Assembly (NCBI RefSeq): GCF_016863015.1
Contig: NZ_BOOB01000027.1
Span: 1 to 64,000 of the forward strand
DNA length: 64,000 nucleotides
From: Microbispora amethystogenes
GTDB taxonomy: Bacteria; Actinomycetota; Actinomycetes; Streptosporangiales; Streptosporangiaceae
Direction of reading: 5' to 3'
This document shows positions 26,567-36,792 of the stretch, piece by piece. Each line of letters opens with the position of its first letter. Within the stretch, counting starts at the first letter, position 1. Position numbers and translations under genes: made by a program. The notes beneath the pieces were generated by a model. The model was given only the letters and a program-made list of their open reading frames with translations. It had not been told where the DNA came from and searched no databases.

Positions 26567-27319
26567 TCACCCTAGGTCATACACGGCGCCGCTCCGCGCC
26601 AACTCCATCGGCCCGTCGAAACCGCCGCGCGAGGCGTCCTCCAGGATGCGGGCCTTGTCGTACCACGGCACGAGGTGGGTGAGGACGAGCGTGCCGACGC
26701 CCGCCCGCGCGGCGTGCTCGGCCGCCTGCCTGCCGCTGAGGTGCAGGCCGGGCACGAGGCCCGGCTCGTCGAGGAAGGACGCCTCGCACAGCAGCACGTC
26801 GGCGTCGTGGGCGAGCTTGACCAGTTCGGCCGACTCCCCGGTGTCCGCCGAGTACGCCACCGAACGGCCCCTGTGGGACACGCGGAAGCCGTACGTCTCC
26901 ACCGGGTGGTTCATGGGGGCGGCCGTCACCTCGAACGGGCCGACGTGCCGCGTGCCGGGCGACAGCCGCAGGAAGTCGAAGGAGTTCTCCAGCACCGGCT
27001 CGTCCGGCATGGCGTACGCCGCGTTGAGCCGCTTGGAGGCTCCGGCGGGGGCGTGCACCGGGATCTTCGGCAGGGGGCCGTCCGGGGTGTAGGTGCGGAC
27101 GACGTGGTAGGCGCACAGATCGAGGCAGTGGTCGGCGTGCAGGTGGGACAGCAGGACGGCGTCGACGTCGTAGAGCCCGGCATGCCGCTGGAGGGCGCCC
27201 AGCGACCCGCTGCCGAAGTCGACGAGCATCCGGAAGCCCTCGGCTTCGAGGAGATAGCAGGAGGACGGGCTGTCGGGGCCGGGGAAGCTGCCCGAGCACC
27301 CGACGACGGTCAGCTTCAT
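26567..27319 (-). CDS. metallo-beta-lactamase-fold hydrolase (RNase Z-like)
   Basis: 250 aa. The zinc motif [32 protein letters not shown] at the N-terminus, the SADTGES motif and the final LTHLVPW His are all present, as in RNase Z/ElaC-like phosphodiesterases; members of this actinobacterial subgroup are also annotated as cyclic-nucleotide-degrading enzymes. Position next to rph suits an RNA-processing role. The ATG overlaps the murI stop by four nt. Confidence 0.88.
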   Translation of the reverse strand: MKLTVVGCSGSFPGPDSPSSCYLLEAEGFRMLVDFGSGSLGALQRHAGLYDVDAVLLSHLHADHCLDLCAYHVVRTYTPDGPLPKIPVHAPAGASKRLNAAYAMPDEPVLENSFDFLRLSPGTRHVGPFEVTAAPMNHPVETYGFRVSHRGRSVAYSADTGESAELVKLAHDADVLLCEASFLDEPGLVPGLHLSGRQAAEHAARAGVGTLVLTHLVPWYDKARILEDASRGGFDGPMELARSGAVYDLG

Positions 27320-28152
27320 CGCGGGCTCCCCACGCCGGTCGCCTCGCCGAGCCCGGGGGCGGTCCGCTCCACCGACTGAAGCTCTGGGCCGAGGAACCGC
27401 TGCCCGAGCCGTTCGAACAGTTCGGTGTCGCCCGTCGCCCGGAAGCGGTGCCCCGGCACGCCCGCGCCGTTGGACAGCCCCCGGTCGTGCAGGATCCGGT
27501 AGACGTCCTTGGCGGTCTCCTCGGCGCTCGACACGAGCGTGACCCCGTCCCCGGCGACGTACGACAGCGCGCCGGTGAGCAGCGGATAGTGGGTGCAGCC
27601 GAGGATCAGCGTGTCGCAGCCGGCGTCCTGGATCGGCTTGAGGTAGCCCCGGACCACCTCGATGAGATCGTCGCTCATCGTCTCGCCGCGCTCGACGAAC
27701 TCGACCAGCAGGGGTGCGGCCACCGCGACCAGTTCGACGTCGGGGGCGGCGGCGAAGGCGTCGTGGTAGGCCATCGACTCGATGGTGGCCCGCGTGGCGA
27801 TCACGCCGACCCTGCCGTTCCTGGTGGCCCGCACGGCCCGCCGCGCGGCGGGCTGGATCACCTCGACGACGGGGACGTCGTAGCGCTCCCTGGCGTCCCT
27901 GAGCACGGCGGAGCTGGCGCTGTTGCACGCGATCACCAGCATCTTCACCCCGTGCTCGACCAGGTGGTCCATCACCTCCAGCGCGTAGGCGCGGAGCTCG
28001 GCGATGCGCTTGGGCCCGTACGGCTGGTTGGCCGTGTCGGCCACATAGAAGATCGATTCGTGGGGCAGCTGGTCGATGATCGCCCGGGCGACGGTCAGGC
28101 CGCCCACCCCGCTGTCAAAGATCCCGATCGCCCTGCTGTTGTCCTCCGGCAC
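27316..28152 (-). CDS. murI: glutamate racemase
   Basis: 278 aa. It supplies D-glutamate for peptidoglycan. [16 protein letters not shown] with the first phosphate/Asp motif, the catalytic Cys in VIACNSASS and the second Cys in [12 protein letters not shown] are intact. The start is set at GTG 28152, eight nt after TAACCT (leaderless pattern); a TTG at 28161 is possible. It is the first gene of a coupled murI-MBL-rph-rdgB operon. Confidence 0.95.
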   Translation of the reverse strand: MPEDNSRAIGIFDSGVGGLTVARAIIDQLPHESIFYVADTANQPYGPKRIAELRAYALEVMDHLVEHGVKMLVIACNSASSAVLRDARERYDVPVVEVIQPAARRAVRATRNGRVGVIATRATIESMAYHDAFAAAPDVELVAVAAPLLVEFVERGETMSDDLIEVVRGYLKPIQDAGCDTLILGCTHYPLLTGALSYVAGDGVTLVSSAEETAKDVYRILHDRGLSNGAGVPGHRFRATGDTELFERLGQRFLGPELQSVERTAPGLGEATGVGSPR

Positions 28153-28222
28153 GCTTCCCAAGGTTAGGGGACCGGTCCCCGCCGCCGACGGTAAGAAACC
28201 TCACAACGCGCGGGGGCGGCCG

Positions 28223-29017
28223 TCAGCCGCGGCCGAGCCGGGCGAGCTGGCGTGACTGGGCGACCAGCCGGCCCGCCGAGTCCCACACCTCGACCTCCTC
28301 GTCGAACCAACCGTCGCTGATCAGCCGCCCGCCGCCGATGAGGGTGAGCCACCCCGGCGCGGGCAGGGCGCGCAGGTGCCAGGTCAGCTCGACCGTGGGG
28401 GCCCAGCCCCGCGCCCCCGCCGAGAACACGACCGGCGGCAGCGCGTCCACCGCCATCGCGAGCACGAACGGGTCGGGGTCCTGCGGCTCGGCCAGCCGGA
28501 AGTAGGCCCGCGACTCGGGCCGTCCGGTGGGCTCCCCGGTCAGCCAGCCGATCGTGGGCGGGTCGAACAGCATCTCCATCCGCGCGCTGAAGTTCATCGC
28601 CGACGCGGCCTTGGGATCGGGCAGGCGCACGCAGCCGTCCAGGCCGGGCATGTCCGCCGACGGGCCGTCCGACCAGTCCGGGGCCGCCGATCCGTCCAGC
28701 GTGGCGGTCGTGACGAGCATCTCGACGGACGTCTCGCCGTCCCGCACGAGCCGCGCCCGGGTCATCGCGGCGGTACGGCCCGACTTGAGCTGGTCGAGCA
28801 CGACCTGGGCCGGGCCCGGCCGGGCCACCCGCAGGAACTGGGCACTGGTGGACACCGGGTGCGGGTGCGGCGAGGCGTCCGTCACCGCGCGCAGCACGGT
28901 GGCCATGAGATAACCGCCGTTCAGCGGCCCGCCCATGGAGTATCCGTCGTCGAGACACACGTCGTAGGTGGTGTCGTCGATCCGGATCGCCCGCGTGGCC
29001 TCGTCGAACTTGGTCAT
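28223..29017 (-). CDS. acyl-CoA thioesterase-like double hot-dog protein
   Basis: 264 aa. An N-terminal hot-dog with GGPLNGGYLMATVLRAV and a C-terminal half with the PVVFSAGARGWAPTVELTWH block correspond to the TesB-like thioesterase family (PF13622 type). It would hydrolyse medium or long acyl-CoA in the cytoplasm. GAGGGGCGC precedes the ATG. It is a separate transcription unit upstream of murI. Confidence 0.88.
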   Translation of the reverse strand: MTKFDEATRAIRIDDTTYDVCLDDGYSMGGPLNGGYLMATVLRAVTDASPHPHPVSTSAQFLRVARPGPAQVVLDQLKSGRTAAMTRARLVRDGETSVEMLVTTATLDGSAAPDWSDGPSADMPGLDGCVRLPDPKAASAMNFSARMEMLFDPPTIGWLTGEPTGRPESRAYFRLAEPQDPDPFVLAMAVDALPPVVFSAGARGWAPTVELTWHLRALPAPGWLTLIGGGRLISDGWFDEEVEVWDSAGRLVAQSRQLARLGRG

Positions 29018-29207
29018 GCGCCCCTCGCCGCTCTACCGAATGATGTTCTGCTCGTTACTGTAGCGTGGCGCTCTTCGCCGTCGCGGGCGGGGATCACCCG
29101 AGACCCCGACATGGGCATCACGGTCAAGCGGGCTGCAAGCGCCCTTCTAGCGGGGGCTCCTAGCCTCCGGGCTACGACGCCTCCGGGCGTACGACCCGAC
29201 GACGCTT

Positions 29208-30905
29208 GTGAGTGAGCCAATACCCGCCGACCGCTCCCCCCGGCAGCCGGATTCCCGGACTCCGCACCCGCGACACCCCGAACCGGCACCGGGTCCCTGG
29301 GGCCCGCGTGACGAGAGCGAACTCGACCGCACCATCTCCTACCGGTTCCCCCGTCCCCCGGGCCGGGAGGCGCACACCGTACGCCTGCCCGCGTGGGGCG
29401 AGCAGGAGGAGATCGGCTTCAGCACGGTGGCCGAACCGCCGCCGTCCGCGTCGGCGCCGGCTCCGGGGGGCCGGCGGGGGGCGCGCGGCTGGATCCTCGC
29501 GCTCGTCGCCGCCGTGCTCGTCGGGGTGGTCGGCGGAGGCGGCGTGTGGGCGGCTTCGAAGCTCAGCGGCGGCGGCACGCAGCCGCAGGACGTGCTGCCC
29601 GCGAGCGCGATCGCCTACGTCCGGCTCGACCTCGATCCCTCCGCCGACCAGAAGCTCGCGTTGTTCGGCATCGCCCGCAGGTTTTCCCCGACCCGGGACG
29701 CCTTCGCCGGCGACGACCCGCGCGAGGCGCTGGTCAACGCGCTGGGGAAGGACGGCACGGGCCTCGCGAAGGTCGACTACGCCAGGGACGTCGAGCCGTG
29801 GCTGGGCGACCGCGCCGGCCTCGCCGTGCTCCCCTCGGCGGACGGCGGCGACCCCGTCGGGGCGATCGCCGTACAGGTCAGGGACGAGGCGGCGGCCAGA
29901 GCGGGCATCGCCCGGCTGGGCCTGCGCGACGGGAAGGGCGGCCTCGCGTTCCGCGACGGCTACGCCGTCATCGCCCCGAGCCAGAAGCTGGCCGACCAGT
30001 ACGTCACGGCGGCGCCGCTGTCCGGCGAGCCCCGCTTCGCCGACGACCTCCGGACGCTGGGTGAGCCGGGCGTGCTGTCGTTCTGGGCCGACGTGGAGAA
30101 GTCCGTCGAGGCCGCGTACCCCAGGCGGGACGGCGCGGAGCCGCTGTTCGACCGCGTGAAGGGCATGCGCTTCGCCGGCGCCCTCCGGTTCTCCGGCGAC
30201 TACGCGGAACTGGCCGGGATCACCCGCGGTGGGAAGACGGCGCCGGGCCGTCCCGAGCCGGTGCGGATCGGCGAACTGCCCGCGACCACGGTCGCCGCGG
30301 CGTCGTTCTCCGGCCTGGGCGACCTGCTTCGCGAGCAGTGGCCCTCGATCGAGCAGGCGGCGAACGGCGCGGGCGGCGGGCCGTACGCGGAGACGCTCGA
30401 CGCGGCGCGGCAGTACGGCCTGTCCCTGCCGGACGACCTCGTGACGCTGCTGGGCAGGAACCTCACGCTCGCCCTGGACGAGAAGGGCCTGGACGGCCCG
30501 CGGCCCGCCTTCGGCGCGGTGCTCACGACCGACGCCGGCAAGGCTCAGGACGTGGTGGACAGGATGAAGGCGTTCCTCGACGGCCTCGGCGGCGGGCAGG
30601 GGGCGGCGGACCTCGCCACCGCGAGCGGCGACGGCCGGTTCGTGCTCGCGACGACCCAGAAGTACGCCGCCACGCTCGGCGGCGGCGGCGCGCTCGCCGA
30701 GTCGGAGACGTTCCGCCTGGCCGTCCCGGACGCCGGAAACGCCACCTACGCGGTGTACGCCGACCTCGACCGGCTGGAGAAGCTGTATCTGAGCGGCGCC
30801 GGGGACGCCGAGCGGCGGGACCTGGAGAAGCTGCGGGCGGTCGGGCTGAGCGGCACCTCCGGCGAGGCCGGATCGAGCTTCACCCTCAGAGTCGTCTTCG
30901 GCTGA
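29208..30905 (+). CDS. DUF3352 membrane-anchored protein
   Basis: 565 aa. An N-terminal disordered Pro-rich cytoplasmic segment is followed by one transmembrane helix (WILALVAAVLVGVVGGGGVW, about 94-115) and a large extracytoplasmic DUF3352 domain beginning at LPASAIAYVRLDLDPSADQK. The repeats WLGDRAGLAVLP and LLGRNLTLALDEKG show the family's internal duplication. Function is unknown; the family is widespread in actinomycetes and cyanobacteria. The start is GTG. A hairpin at 30936 separates it from convergent cysM. Confidence 0.9.
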   Translation: MSEPIPADRSPRQPDSRTPHPRHPEPAPGPWGPRDESELDRTISYRFPRPPGREAHTVRLPAWGEQEEIGFSTVAEPPPSASAPAPGGRRGARGWILALVAAVLVGVVGGGGVWAASKLSGGGTQPQDVLPASAIAYVRLDLDPSADQKLALFGIARRFSPTRDAFAGDDPREALVNALGKDGTGLAKVDYARDVEPWLGDRAGLAVLPSADGGDPVGAIAVQVRDEAAARAGIARLGLRDGKGGLAFRDGYAVIAPSQKLADQYVTAAPLSGEPRFADDLRTLGEPGVLSFWADVEKSVEAAYPRRDGAEPLFDRVKGMRFAGALRFSGDYAELAGITRGGKTAPGRPEPVRIGELPATTVAAASFSGLGDLLREQWPSIEQAANGAGGGPYAETLDAARQYGLSLPDDLVTLLGRNLTLALDEKGLDGPRPAFGAVLTTDAGKAQDVVDRMKAFLDGLGGGQGAADLATASGDGRFVLATTQKYAATLGGGGALAESETFRLAVPDAGNATYAVYADLDRLEKLYLSGAGDAERRDLEKLRAVGLSGTSGEAGSSFTLRVVFG

Positions 30906-30935
30906 GCTCCCGGCCCTGAGCCCCCGGCCCGCACG

Positions 30936-30961
30936 GCCGCGCCGCGGACGGGTGGCGCGGC
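30936..30961. terminator. hairpin between convergent genes
   Basis: GCCGCGCC at 30936-30943 pairs with GGCGCGGC at 30954-30961 around a ten-nt loop, between the DUF3352 stop and the cysM stop. Confidence 0.55.
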
Positions 30962-30974
30962 GGGCGGGCGGGAG

Positions 30975-31922
<948 letters not shown>

Positions 31923-32201
31923 CTAGCGCGCTCCGCCCGCGACGGCCGGGAGCACGGTCACCGTGTCGCCGTCGGCGACCGGGGTGCCGAGCCCGCCGAG
32001 GAAGCGCACGTCCTCGTCGTTGAGGTAGACGTTGACGAAGCGGCGCAGCCCCGAGTCGTCCACCAGCCGGTCCTTCAGGCCGGGGTGACGCGACTCCAGG
32101 TCGCCGAACAGCTCTTCGAGGGTCGATCCCTTGGCGTTGACCGCCTTGGCGCCATCGGTGTAGCTGCGGAGGATGGTAGGAATGCGGACCTCGATGGCCA
32201 T
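31923..32201 (-). CDS. cysO: sulfur carrier protein CysO (ThiS/MoaD-like)
   Basis: 92 aa with a ubiquitin-like beta-grasp fold. The N-terminus IEVRIPTILRSYTDG and C-terminal DGDTVTVLPAVAGGAR are typical. The functional Gly-Gly is followed by Ala-Arg, so the last two residues must be removed before activation, presumably by the Mec peptidase encoded nearby. The thiocarboxylate donates sulfur to CysM to form CysO-cysteine. AAGGAGATTGAG precedes the ATG. Confidence 0.95.
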   Translation of the reverse strand: MAIEVRIPTILRSYTDGAKAVNAKGSTLEELFGDLESRHPGLKDRLVDDSGLRRFVNVYLNDEDVRFLGGLGTPVADGDTVTVLPAVAGGAR

Positions 32202-32519
32202 CTCGGCTCAATCTCCTTGATCTGTGGTCGTCGTTGGGGTGGGCGTCCGTTTACTCACGTCCGCCCGCGTGCGTCCGTGCGGAGCGCGCGTCCGTTCATC
32301 TGGATGGAACATGGCCGGGCGGGCGGCGATTCCAGCCGGGTTCCGGCCGGGATCGACCGGGCGGCTGCAGGCGGCCGGGGCTCAGCGACAGTCGTAGACG
32401 ACGACGGACGGCGTGTGGGCGAAGAGGAACGCCTGAACAGGAGATTCCGGGCGTACCCGGCGCATCAGGACAGCCGGTGACGACACAGGACGGGCGTCAT
32501 CGTAGGGCATGGCTCAAGT
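32202..32519. other. gap between mec and cysO, with a possible leader ORF
   Basis: 318 nt. On the minus strand an open frame 32382-32510 begins nine nt after the mec stop and encodes about 42 residues ending VVVYDCR, with a single Cys next to the stop. It has no good Shine-Dalgarno. It might be a cysteine-sensing leader peptide for cysO-cysM, but the evidence is thin. The rest holds only the AAGGAGATTGAG ribosome binding site of cysO. Confidence 0.35.
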
Positions 32520-32936
32520 TTAACCGTACGCCTCGACGATCTTTACGTCCTCCTCCGTAACGACGCCGTCATTGATCCGGAACGACCGGAACGGCGTCTC
32601 CTCCTCGGAGGCGGTCGAGACCAGTACGTAGTGGGCGTCGGGCTCGGAGGCGTACCCGATGTCCGTGCGGGAGGGGTACGCCTCGGTGGCGGTGTGGGAG
32701 TGGTAGATCACGACGGGCACCTCGTCCCTGTCGTCCATCTCCCGCCACACGCGGAACTGCTCCATCGAGTCGAAGCGGTAGAACGTCGGGGACCGCTCCG
32801 CGTTCTCCATGGGGACGAAGCGCTCGGGACGGTCCGACCCGGCGGGCCCGGCCACGATGCCGCACGCCTCGTCCGGGTGATCGGCCCGCGCATGGGCCAC
32901 GATCTTGTCGACCAGCTCGCGTGAGATCGTCAGCAT
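32520..32936 (-). CDS. mec: [CysO]-cysteine peptidase Mec (JAMM family)
   Basis: 138 aa. The JAMM zinc motif appears as VIYHSHTATEAYPSRTD, with the catalytic Glu upstream in the HPDEACGIVAG segment. It releases cysteine from CysO-cysteine. TAGGTT, which includes the stop codon of the upstream DUF2017 gene, lies seven nt before the ATG, so mec may have its own leaderless transcript besides read-through from clpS-DUF2017. Confidence 0.95.
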   Translation of the reverse strand: MLTISRELVDKIVAHARADHPDEACGIVAGPAGSDRPERFVPMENAERSPTFYRFDSMEQFRVWREMDDRDEVPVVIYHSHTATEAYPSRTDIGYASEPDAHYVLVSTASEEETPFRSFRINDGVVTEEDVKIVEAYG

Positions 32937-32946
32937 GCCGGAAAAC

Positions 32947-33471
32947 CTACCAAAGCGCCCTGACGAGGGTGTCCTGCAGGTAGGTCAGCCAGTCGTAGGT
33001 CACGAACGCGGGATAGCGCGGGTCGTCCTCGGACATCGAGGCGATCTCCTCGTGGACCTCCTCGGTCACCTCCAGGCGCACGCCCAGCGCGAGGCGGACG
33101 TCGTTGAGCGCCCGCAGCCACGCCTGACCCTGCTCCGAGGTCAGCGTCAGCCGCCCCGGCGCCGCCGTCTCCAGCAGGGTGGTCGCGTCGGCCCGCTTGC
33201 CGTCGCGCAGCGTCGCCTCCGTGTACCGCCGGAACTCCCCCGCCGCCTCGTCGTCCTCGGCGTACGCGGAGGGGAACAGCCGCGCGAGCACGGGGTCGTC
33301 CGGCGGGGTGGCCGAGCCGATGCCGAGCGCGCGCTCCAGCGGGTCGTCCCCCGTGGCGCCCGGCTCCACCAGGCCCAGCACCTGCGACACCAGCGAGCGC
33401 AGGATCGACACCTCGCCCGCGTCGAGGTGGACCGAGACGCCGTCGCGCGCCGCCCTGAATCCCGCGCTCAT
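32947..33471 (-). CDS. DUF2017 protein
   Basis: 174 aa, soluble, helical. The core GFRAARDGVSVHLDAGEVSI, a SLVSQVLGLV helix and the final RYPAFVTYDWLTYLQDTLV segment identify DUF2017, which is nearly always next to clpS in actinobacteria. The ATG overlaps the clpS stop (TGATG). Function is unknown; the constant linkage suggests a role with ClpS-ClpP proteolysis. Confidence 0.9.
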   Translation of the reverse strand: MSAGFRAARDGVSVHLDAGEVSILRSLVSQVLGLVEPGATGDDPLERALGIGSATPPDDPVLARLFPSAYAEDDEAAGEFRRYTEATLRDGKRADATTLLETAAPGRLTLTSEQGQAWLRALNDVRLALGVRLEVTEEVHEEIASMSEDDPRYPAFVTYDWLTYLQDTLVRALW

Positions 33472-33758
33472 CACTTGTCCTGCTGGACGGTCGCCCACAG
33501 GCCGTAGGAGTGGAGTATCTGCACGTCCCGCTCCATCTCCTCCCGGGTGCCGTTGGAAACGACGGCCCTGCCCTTGTGATGGACGTCCATCATCAGTTTC
33601 TCGGCCTTCTGCCGGGGATAGCCGAACACGGTCTGGAAGACGTACGTGACGTACGACATGAGGTTGACCGGGTCGTTCCACACGATCGTGAGCCACGGCA
33701 GATCGGGACGCACGTCCGACGACGGACGCTCGACCTCGGCTGGAGCTGTGCTACCCAC
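33471..33758 (-). CDS. clpS: ATP-dependent Clp protease adaptor ClpS
   Basis: 95 aa. A disordered N-terminal tail, then [33 protein letters not shown]-like helix and [15 protein letters not shown]. These form the N-degron pocket (Asn-Asp and Met-Asp-Val residues) that hands substrates with bulky N-termini to the Clp ATPase. GTG 33758 is preferred, with AGGA upstream and the family N-terminus; GTG 33773 is possible. It is divergent from pncB. Confidence 0.94.
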   Translation of the reverse strand: MGSTAPAEVERPSSDVRPDLPWLTIVWNDPVNLMSYVTYVFQTVFGYPRQKAEKLMMDVHHKGRAVVSNGTREEMERDVQILHSYGLWATVQQDK

Positions 33759-33784
33759 GTAACCATCCTGCACCACGACCGTCG

Positions 33785-33790
33785 TAGTCT
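33785..33790 (+). promoter_or_regulatory. -10 element of a leaderless promoter for pncB
   Basis: TAGTCT ends seven nt before GTG 33798, and no Shine-Dalgarno is seen. It lies in the 39-nt divergent gap with clpS. Confidence 0.4.
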
Positions 33791-33797
33791 TCGACAC

Positions 33798-35081
33798 GTG
33801 CGCATGACCACGGGCACGGCCCTGCTGACCGACCAGTACGAACTGACGATGCTCCAGGCCGCGCTGGCGGGCGGCGCGGCGCACCGGCGGGCGGTCTTCG
33901 AGGTGTTCGCGCGGCGGCTGCCCGGAGGACGGCGCTACGGCGTGGTGGCCGGCACCGGGCGGTTCCTCGACGCGCTGGAGGACTTCCGCTTCGACGAGCA
34001 GGACATCGAGTTCCTGTGCTCCGCCGGGATCGTGGACGGGCCGACGGGCGACTTCCTCGCGGGCTACCGCTTCTCCGGCAACGTGTACGGCTACCGCGAG
34101 GGCGAGGCGTTCTTCCCCGGCTCCCCGATCATGGTGGTGGAGGGGACCTTCGCCGAGGCCGTGCTGCTGGAGACGTTGATCCTGTCGATTCTCAACCACG
34201 ACTGCGCGATCGCCGCCGCCGCGTCCCGCATGGCGCAGGCGGCCGGCGACCGGCCGCTGATCGAGATGGGCTCGCGCCGCACCCACGAGTACGCCGCGGT
34301 CGCCGCCGCCAGGGCCGCCTATCTGTGCGGCTTCGCCTCCACCTCCAACCTCATGGCCGGTCACCTGTACGGCGTGCCGACCGCGGGCACCGCCGCCCAC
34401 GCGTTCACCCTGCTGCACGACTCGGAGGCGGAGGCCTTCCGGATCCAGCTCGAGTCGCTCGGGCTCGGCACCACCCTGCTCGTGGACACCTACGACGTGG
34501 AGACGGCCGTACGGACGGCGGTGGAGCTGGCCGGGCCGGACCTCGGCGCGGTCCGCATCGACTCCGGCGACCTCGCCGTGGTGGCGGTCGAGGTGCGCCG
34601 CCTGCTCGACGACCTGGGCGCGGACCGGACCCGGATCGTCGTCACCAGTGACCTGGACGAGTTCGCGATCGCCGCGCTGGCGGCCGCGCCCGTCGACGCG
34701 TACGGCGTCGGCACCGCCCTGTCCACGGGTTCGGGTCATCCGACGGCCAGCCTCGTCTACAAGCTGGTCGCCCGCGAGGACGGCTCGGGAGGCCTCCAGG
34801 CGGTCGCCAAGGCGTCGGTGGGCAAGCCGAGCATCGGCGGGCGCAAGTGGGCCTACCGCAGGACCGGCGGAGGCGCCGCCACCGCCGAGGTCCTCACCCG
34901 CGAGCCGGTGGAGTCCGACGACCGCCCGCTGCTGGCCGAACTCGTCCGGGACGGCAAGGTCGTGGGCCGCGAGAGCCTCCTGGCCGCCCGCGAGCGCCAC
35001 CGGGCGACTTTGGCGGAGTTGCCACTCGAAGCCCGCAGCCTCTCCCCTGGAGACCCCGCAGTCCCTACTATCTTCAAGTGA
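33798..35081 (+). CDS. pncB: nicotinate phosphoribosyltransferase
   Basis: 427 aa. [17 protein letters not shown] at the N-terminus, the [12 protein letters not shown] motif with the phosphorylated His, and the [13 protein letters not shown] and GGRKWAYRR blocks are typical. It converts nicotinate and PRPP to nicotinate mononucleotide. The start is GTG 33798 by the leaderless pattern; ATG 33804 is the alternative. pncA follows, forming an NAD salvage pair. Confidence 0.95.
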   Translation: MRMTTGTALLTDQYELTMLQAALAGGAAHRRAVFEVFARRLPGGRRYGVVAGTGRFLDALEDFRFDEQDIEFLCSAGIVDGPTGDFLAGYRFSGNVYGYREGEAFFPGSPIMVVEGTFAEAVLLETLILSILNHDCAIAAAASRMAQAAGDRPLIEMGSRRTHEYAAVAAARAAYLCGFASTSNLMAGHLYGVPTAGTAAHAFTLLHDSEAEAFRIQLESLGLGTTLLVDTYDVETAVRTAVELAGPDLGAVRIDSGDLAVVAVEVRRLLDDLGADRTRIVVTSDLDEFAIAALAAAPVDAYGVGTALSTGSGHPTASLVYKLVAREDGSGGLQAVAKASVGKPSIGGRKWAYRRTGGGAATAEVLTREPVESDDRPLLAELVRDGKVVGRESLLAARERHRATLAELPLEARSLSPGDPAVPTIFK

Positions 35082-35144
35082 TCGCGGAGGACCGGCGCAT
35101 GAGGACGACGCCGGTCCTCCGTGATCGCGCCGGAGGGTGATCGG

Positions 35145-35717
35145 ATGAAGACCGCGCTCATCGTGGTGGACGTGCAGAACGACTTCTGCGAGGGCGGCAG
35201 CCTGCCGGTCGGCGGCGGCGCCGGGGTGGCCGCCGCGATCAGCCGCCACGTCGACGACCACGGGTACGACCACGTGGTGGCCACCCGCGACTACCACATC
35301 GACCCCGGGCCGCACTTCGCCGCCGAACCCGACTACGTCGACACCTGGCCGCCGCACTGCGTGGCCGGGACCGAAGGCGCCGGCTTCCACCCGGCCTTCG
35401 ACACGGCGAAGGTCGAGGAGATCTTCAGCAAGGGCGCGCGGCAGGCGGCCTACAGCGGGTTCGAGGGCGCCACCGCCGACGGAGTCGGGCTGGCCGCGTG
35501 GTTGCGCGAGCGGGGGGTGGAGGCCGTCGACGTGGTCGGCATCGCCACCGACCACTGCGTCCGGGCCACCGCTCTCGACGCCGCGGCCGGCGGCTTCGCC
35601 GTACGGGTCCTGCTGGACCTGACCGCCGGGGTCGCCAGGGACACGACCGAGTCGGCGCTCGCCCGCCTGGCCGAGGCCGGCGTGGAACTCACCGGGGAGC
35701 CCGTCCTCCAGTCGTGA
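35145..35717 (+). CDS. pncA: nicotinamidase
   Basis: 190 aa. The catalytic Asp is in [19 protein letters not shown], the Lys in [15 protein letters not shown], and the nucleophile Cys in [15 protein letters not shown]; the metal ligands ([10 protein letters not shown]) are present. It makes nicotinate for the preceding PncB. GGAGGGTGA precedes the ATG at 35145. A 14-bp tandem repeat array begins at its stop codon. Confidence 0.96.
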   Translation: MKTALIVVDVQNDFCEGGSLPVGGGAGVAAAISRHVDDHGYDHVVATRDYHIDPGPHFAAEPDYVDTWPPHCVAGTEGAGFHPAFDTAKVEEIFSKGARQAAYSGFEGATADGVGLAAWLRERGVEAVDVVGIATDHCVRATALDAAAGGFAVRVLLDLTAGVARDTTESALARLAEAGVELTGEPVLQS

Positions 35718-35784
35718 TCCATCGGTCCTGATCCATCGGTCCTGATCCGCCTGTCCTGATCCGCCTGTCCTGATCCGCTGGTCC
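35715..35784. repeat. five 14-bp tandem repeats starting at the pncA stop codon
   Basis: Units TGATCCATCGGTCC (twice), TGATCCGCCTGTCC (twice) and TGATCCGCTGGTCC run without gaps from 35715 to 35784, the first TGA being the stop of pncA. The pairs suggest stepwise duplication. Confidence 0.9.
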
Positions 35785-35876
35785 CGAGCCGCGCCGCGCC
35801 GGACGTCAATGCCCGTACCACGAACCGTCATGGGTGTATTACCTGGAGTGACGACCCTTCGTGGATTGGCGGCCCG

Positions 35877-36551
35877 ATGATCGCGTTCTCGCTCGGCCTG
35901 TGCTGGCTCGTCCTCACCCCGGTCTCCGTCTGGCTGATCTTCGGCCGGGGCCACCGGGGTGCGCTTCGCGCCGCGGGCGCGCTGACCCTGGCGGCGTTGC
36001 AGACGGCCACGATCGCCCTGGGGTTCGCCCAGAGGCCCGGGGCCGTGCCCGCACAGACGGTCGCCGTACGGGACCCCGGCGCCGCCACACCCGGGCAGGA
36101 CGAACCGGACGAGCCGAGCGGTCAGGGCGGGCGGAGCGGCCAGGAGACACCGGGCGGCCCGGCGGGCCCCGCCCCCTCGCCGGTGTCGCCACCGCCCGCG
36201 TTGAGCGGCGGGCCCGCCTGCGACCAGCGCGTCGCCACCCCCGACGCCGTACGGCTGTCGTTCCGCGGCCGGGCCCTCCACGGCCTCACCGTCTACTGGC
36301 CCGCCACCACGGGACAGTGCGACACCGCCACGGTGGCGGTGCACCAGGCCGGGCACCGTCTGCGCATCTGGGTGCAGGAGGGCGCGGAGGGCGAGAGCCA
36401 GGAGGGGACGCACCGCGTCCCGATCCGCGTGGAGGGCGGCGTCGCCTCTCTCAGCCTCCGGCTGAGTCCGGTCGCCCGGCACCATCACCGCTACGTCGCC
36501 ATCGACGGCCACACTGGCGACCGAATTCCCCTTCGGTCGCCCATGTCGTAG
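35877..36551 (+). CDS. hypothetical membrane protein with C-terminal globular domain
   Basis: 224 aa. Two transmembrane helices at the N-terminus ([18 protein letters not shown] and [19 protein letters not shown]), a Pro/Gly-rich linker to about residue 110, then an outside domain with two Cys ([20 protein letters not shown]) and beta-rich sequence including [10 protein letters not shown] and [10 protein letters not shown]. No family is recognised. A weak promoter-like stretch (TGTATTACC) lies near 35834. Codon use is ordinary for the window. Confidence 0.65.
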   Translation: MIAFSLGLCWLVLTPVSVWLIFGRGHRGALRAAGALTLAALQTATIALGFAQRPGAVPAQTVAVRDPGAATPGQDEPDEPSGQGGRSGQETPGGPAGPAPSPVSPPPALSGGPACDQRVATPDAVRLSFRGRALHGLTVYWPATTGQCDTATVAVHQAGHRLRIWVQEGAEGESQEGTHRVPIRVEGGVASLSLRLSPVARHHHRYVAIDGHTGDRIPLRSPMS

Positions 36552-36792
36552 TGAATGGCGATTCGCCGTTTCTCGACTTTCCGGTGCCGGTGGAAAAACA
36601 CACGTGCCGCTCCCGCTTCCGGTGACCATTCATACACCGGTGAGGACAACCCTTATCCCGCGCGGGACGTCCCGCGAATTTCCTGAATCCTCACCCTCCC
36701 ATGACGGTTCGAACCTGATAGCAATGTCCTCCGCGCACCCCGCCTTCGCAGCGCGCCCCCGGTTGCGCTGCCCTACAGTTGGAGGACGCCCC

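Noticed and set aside
33471-36629. Open frame of about 1050 codons on the minus strand ending with the ClpS sequence
   Set aside because: Only the last 95 codons are ClpS; the rest is antisense to pncB and pncA and lacks any domain. The real start is near 33758.
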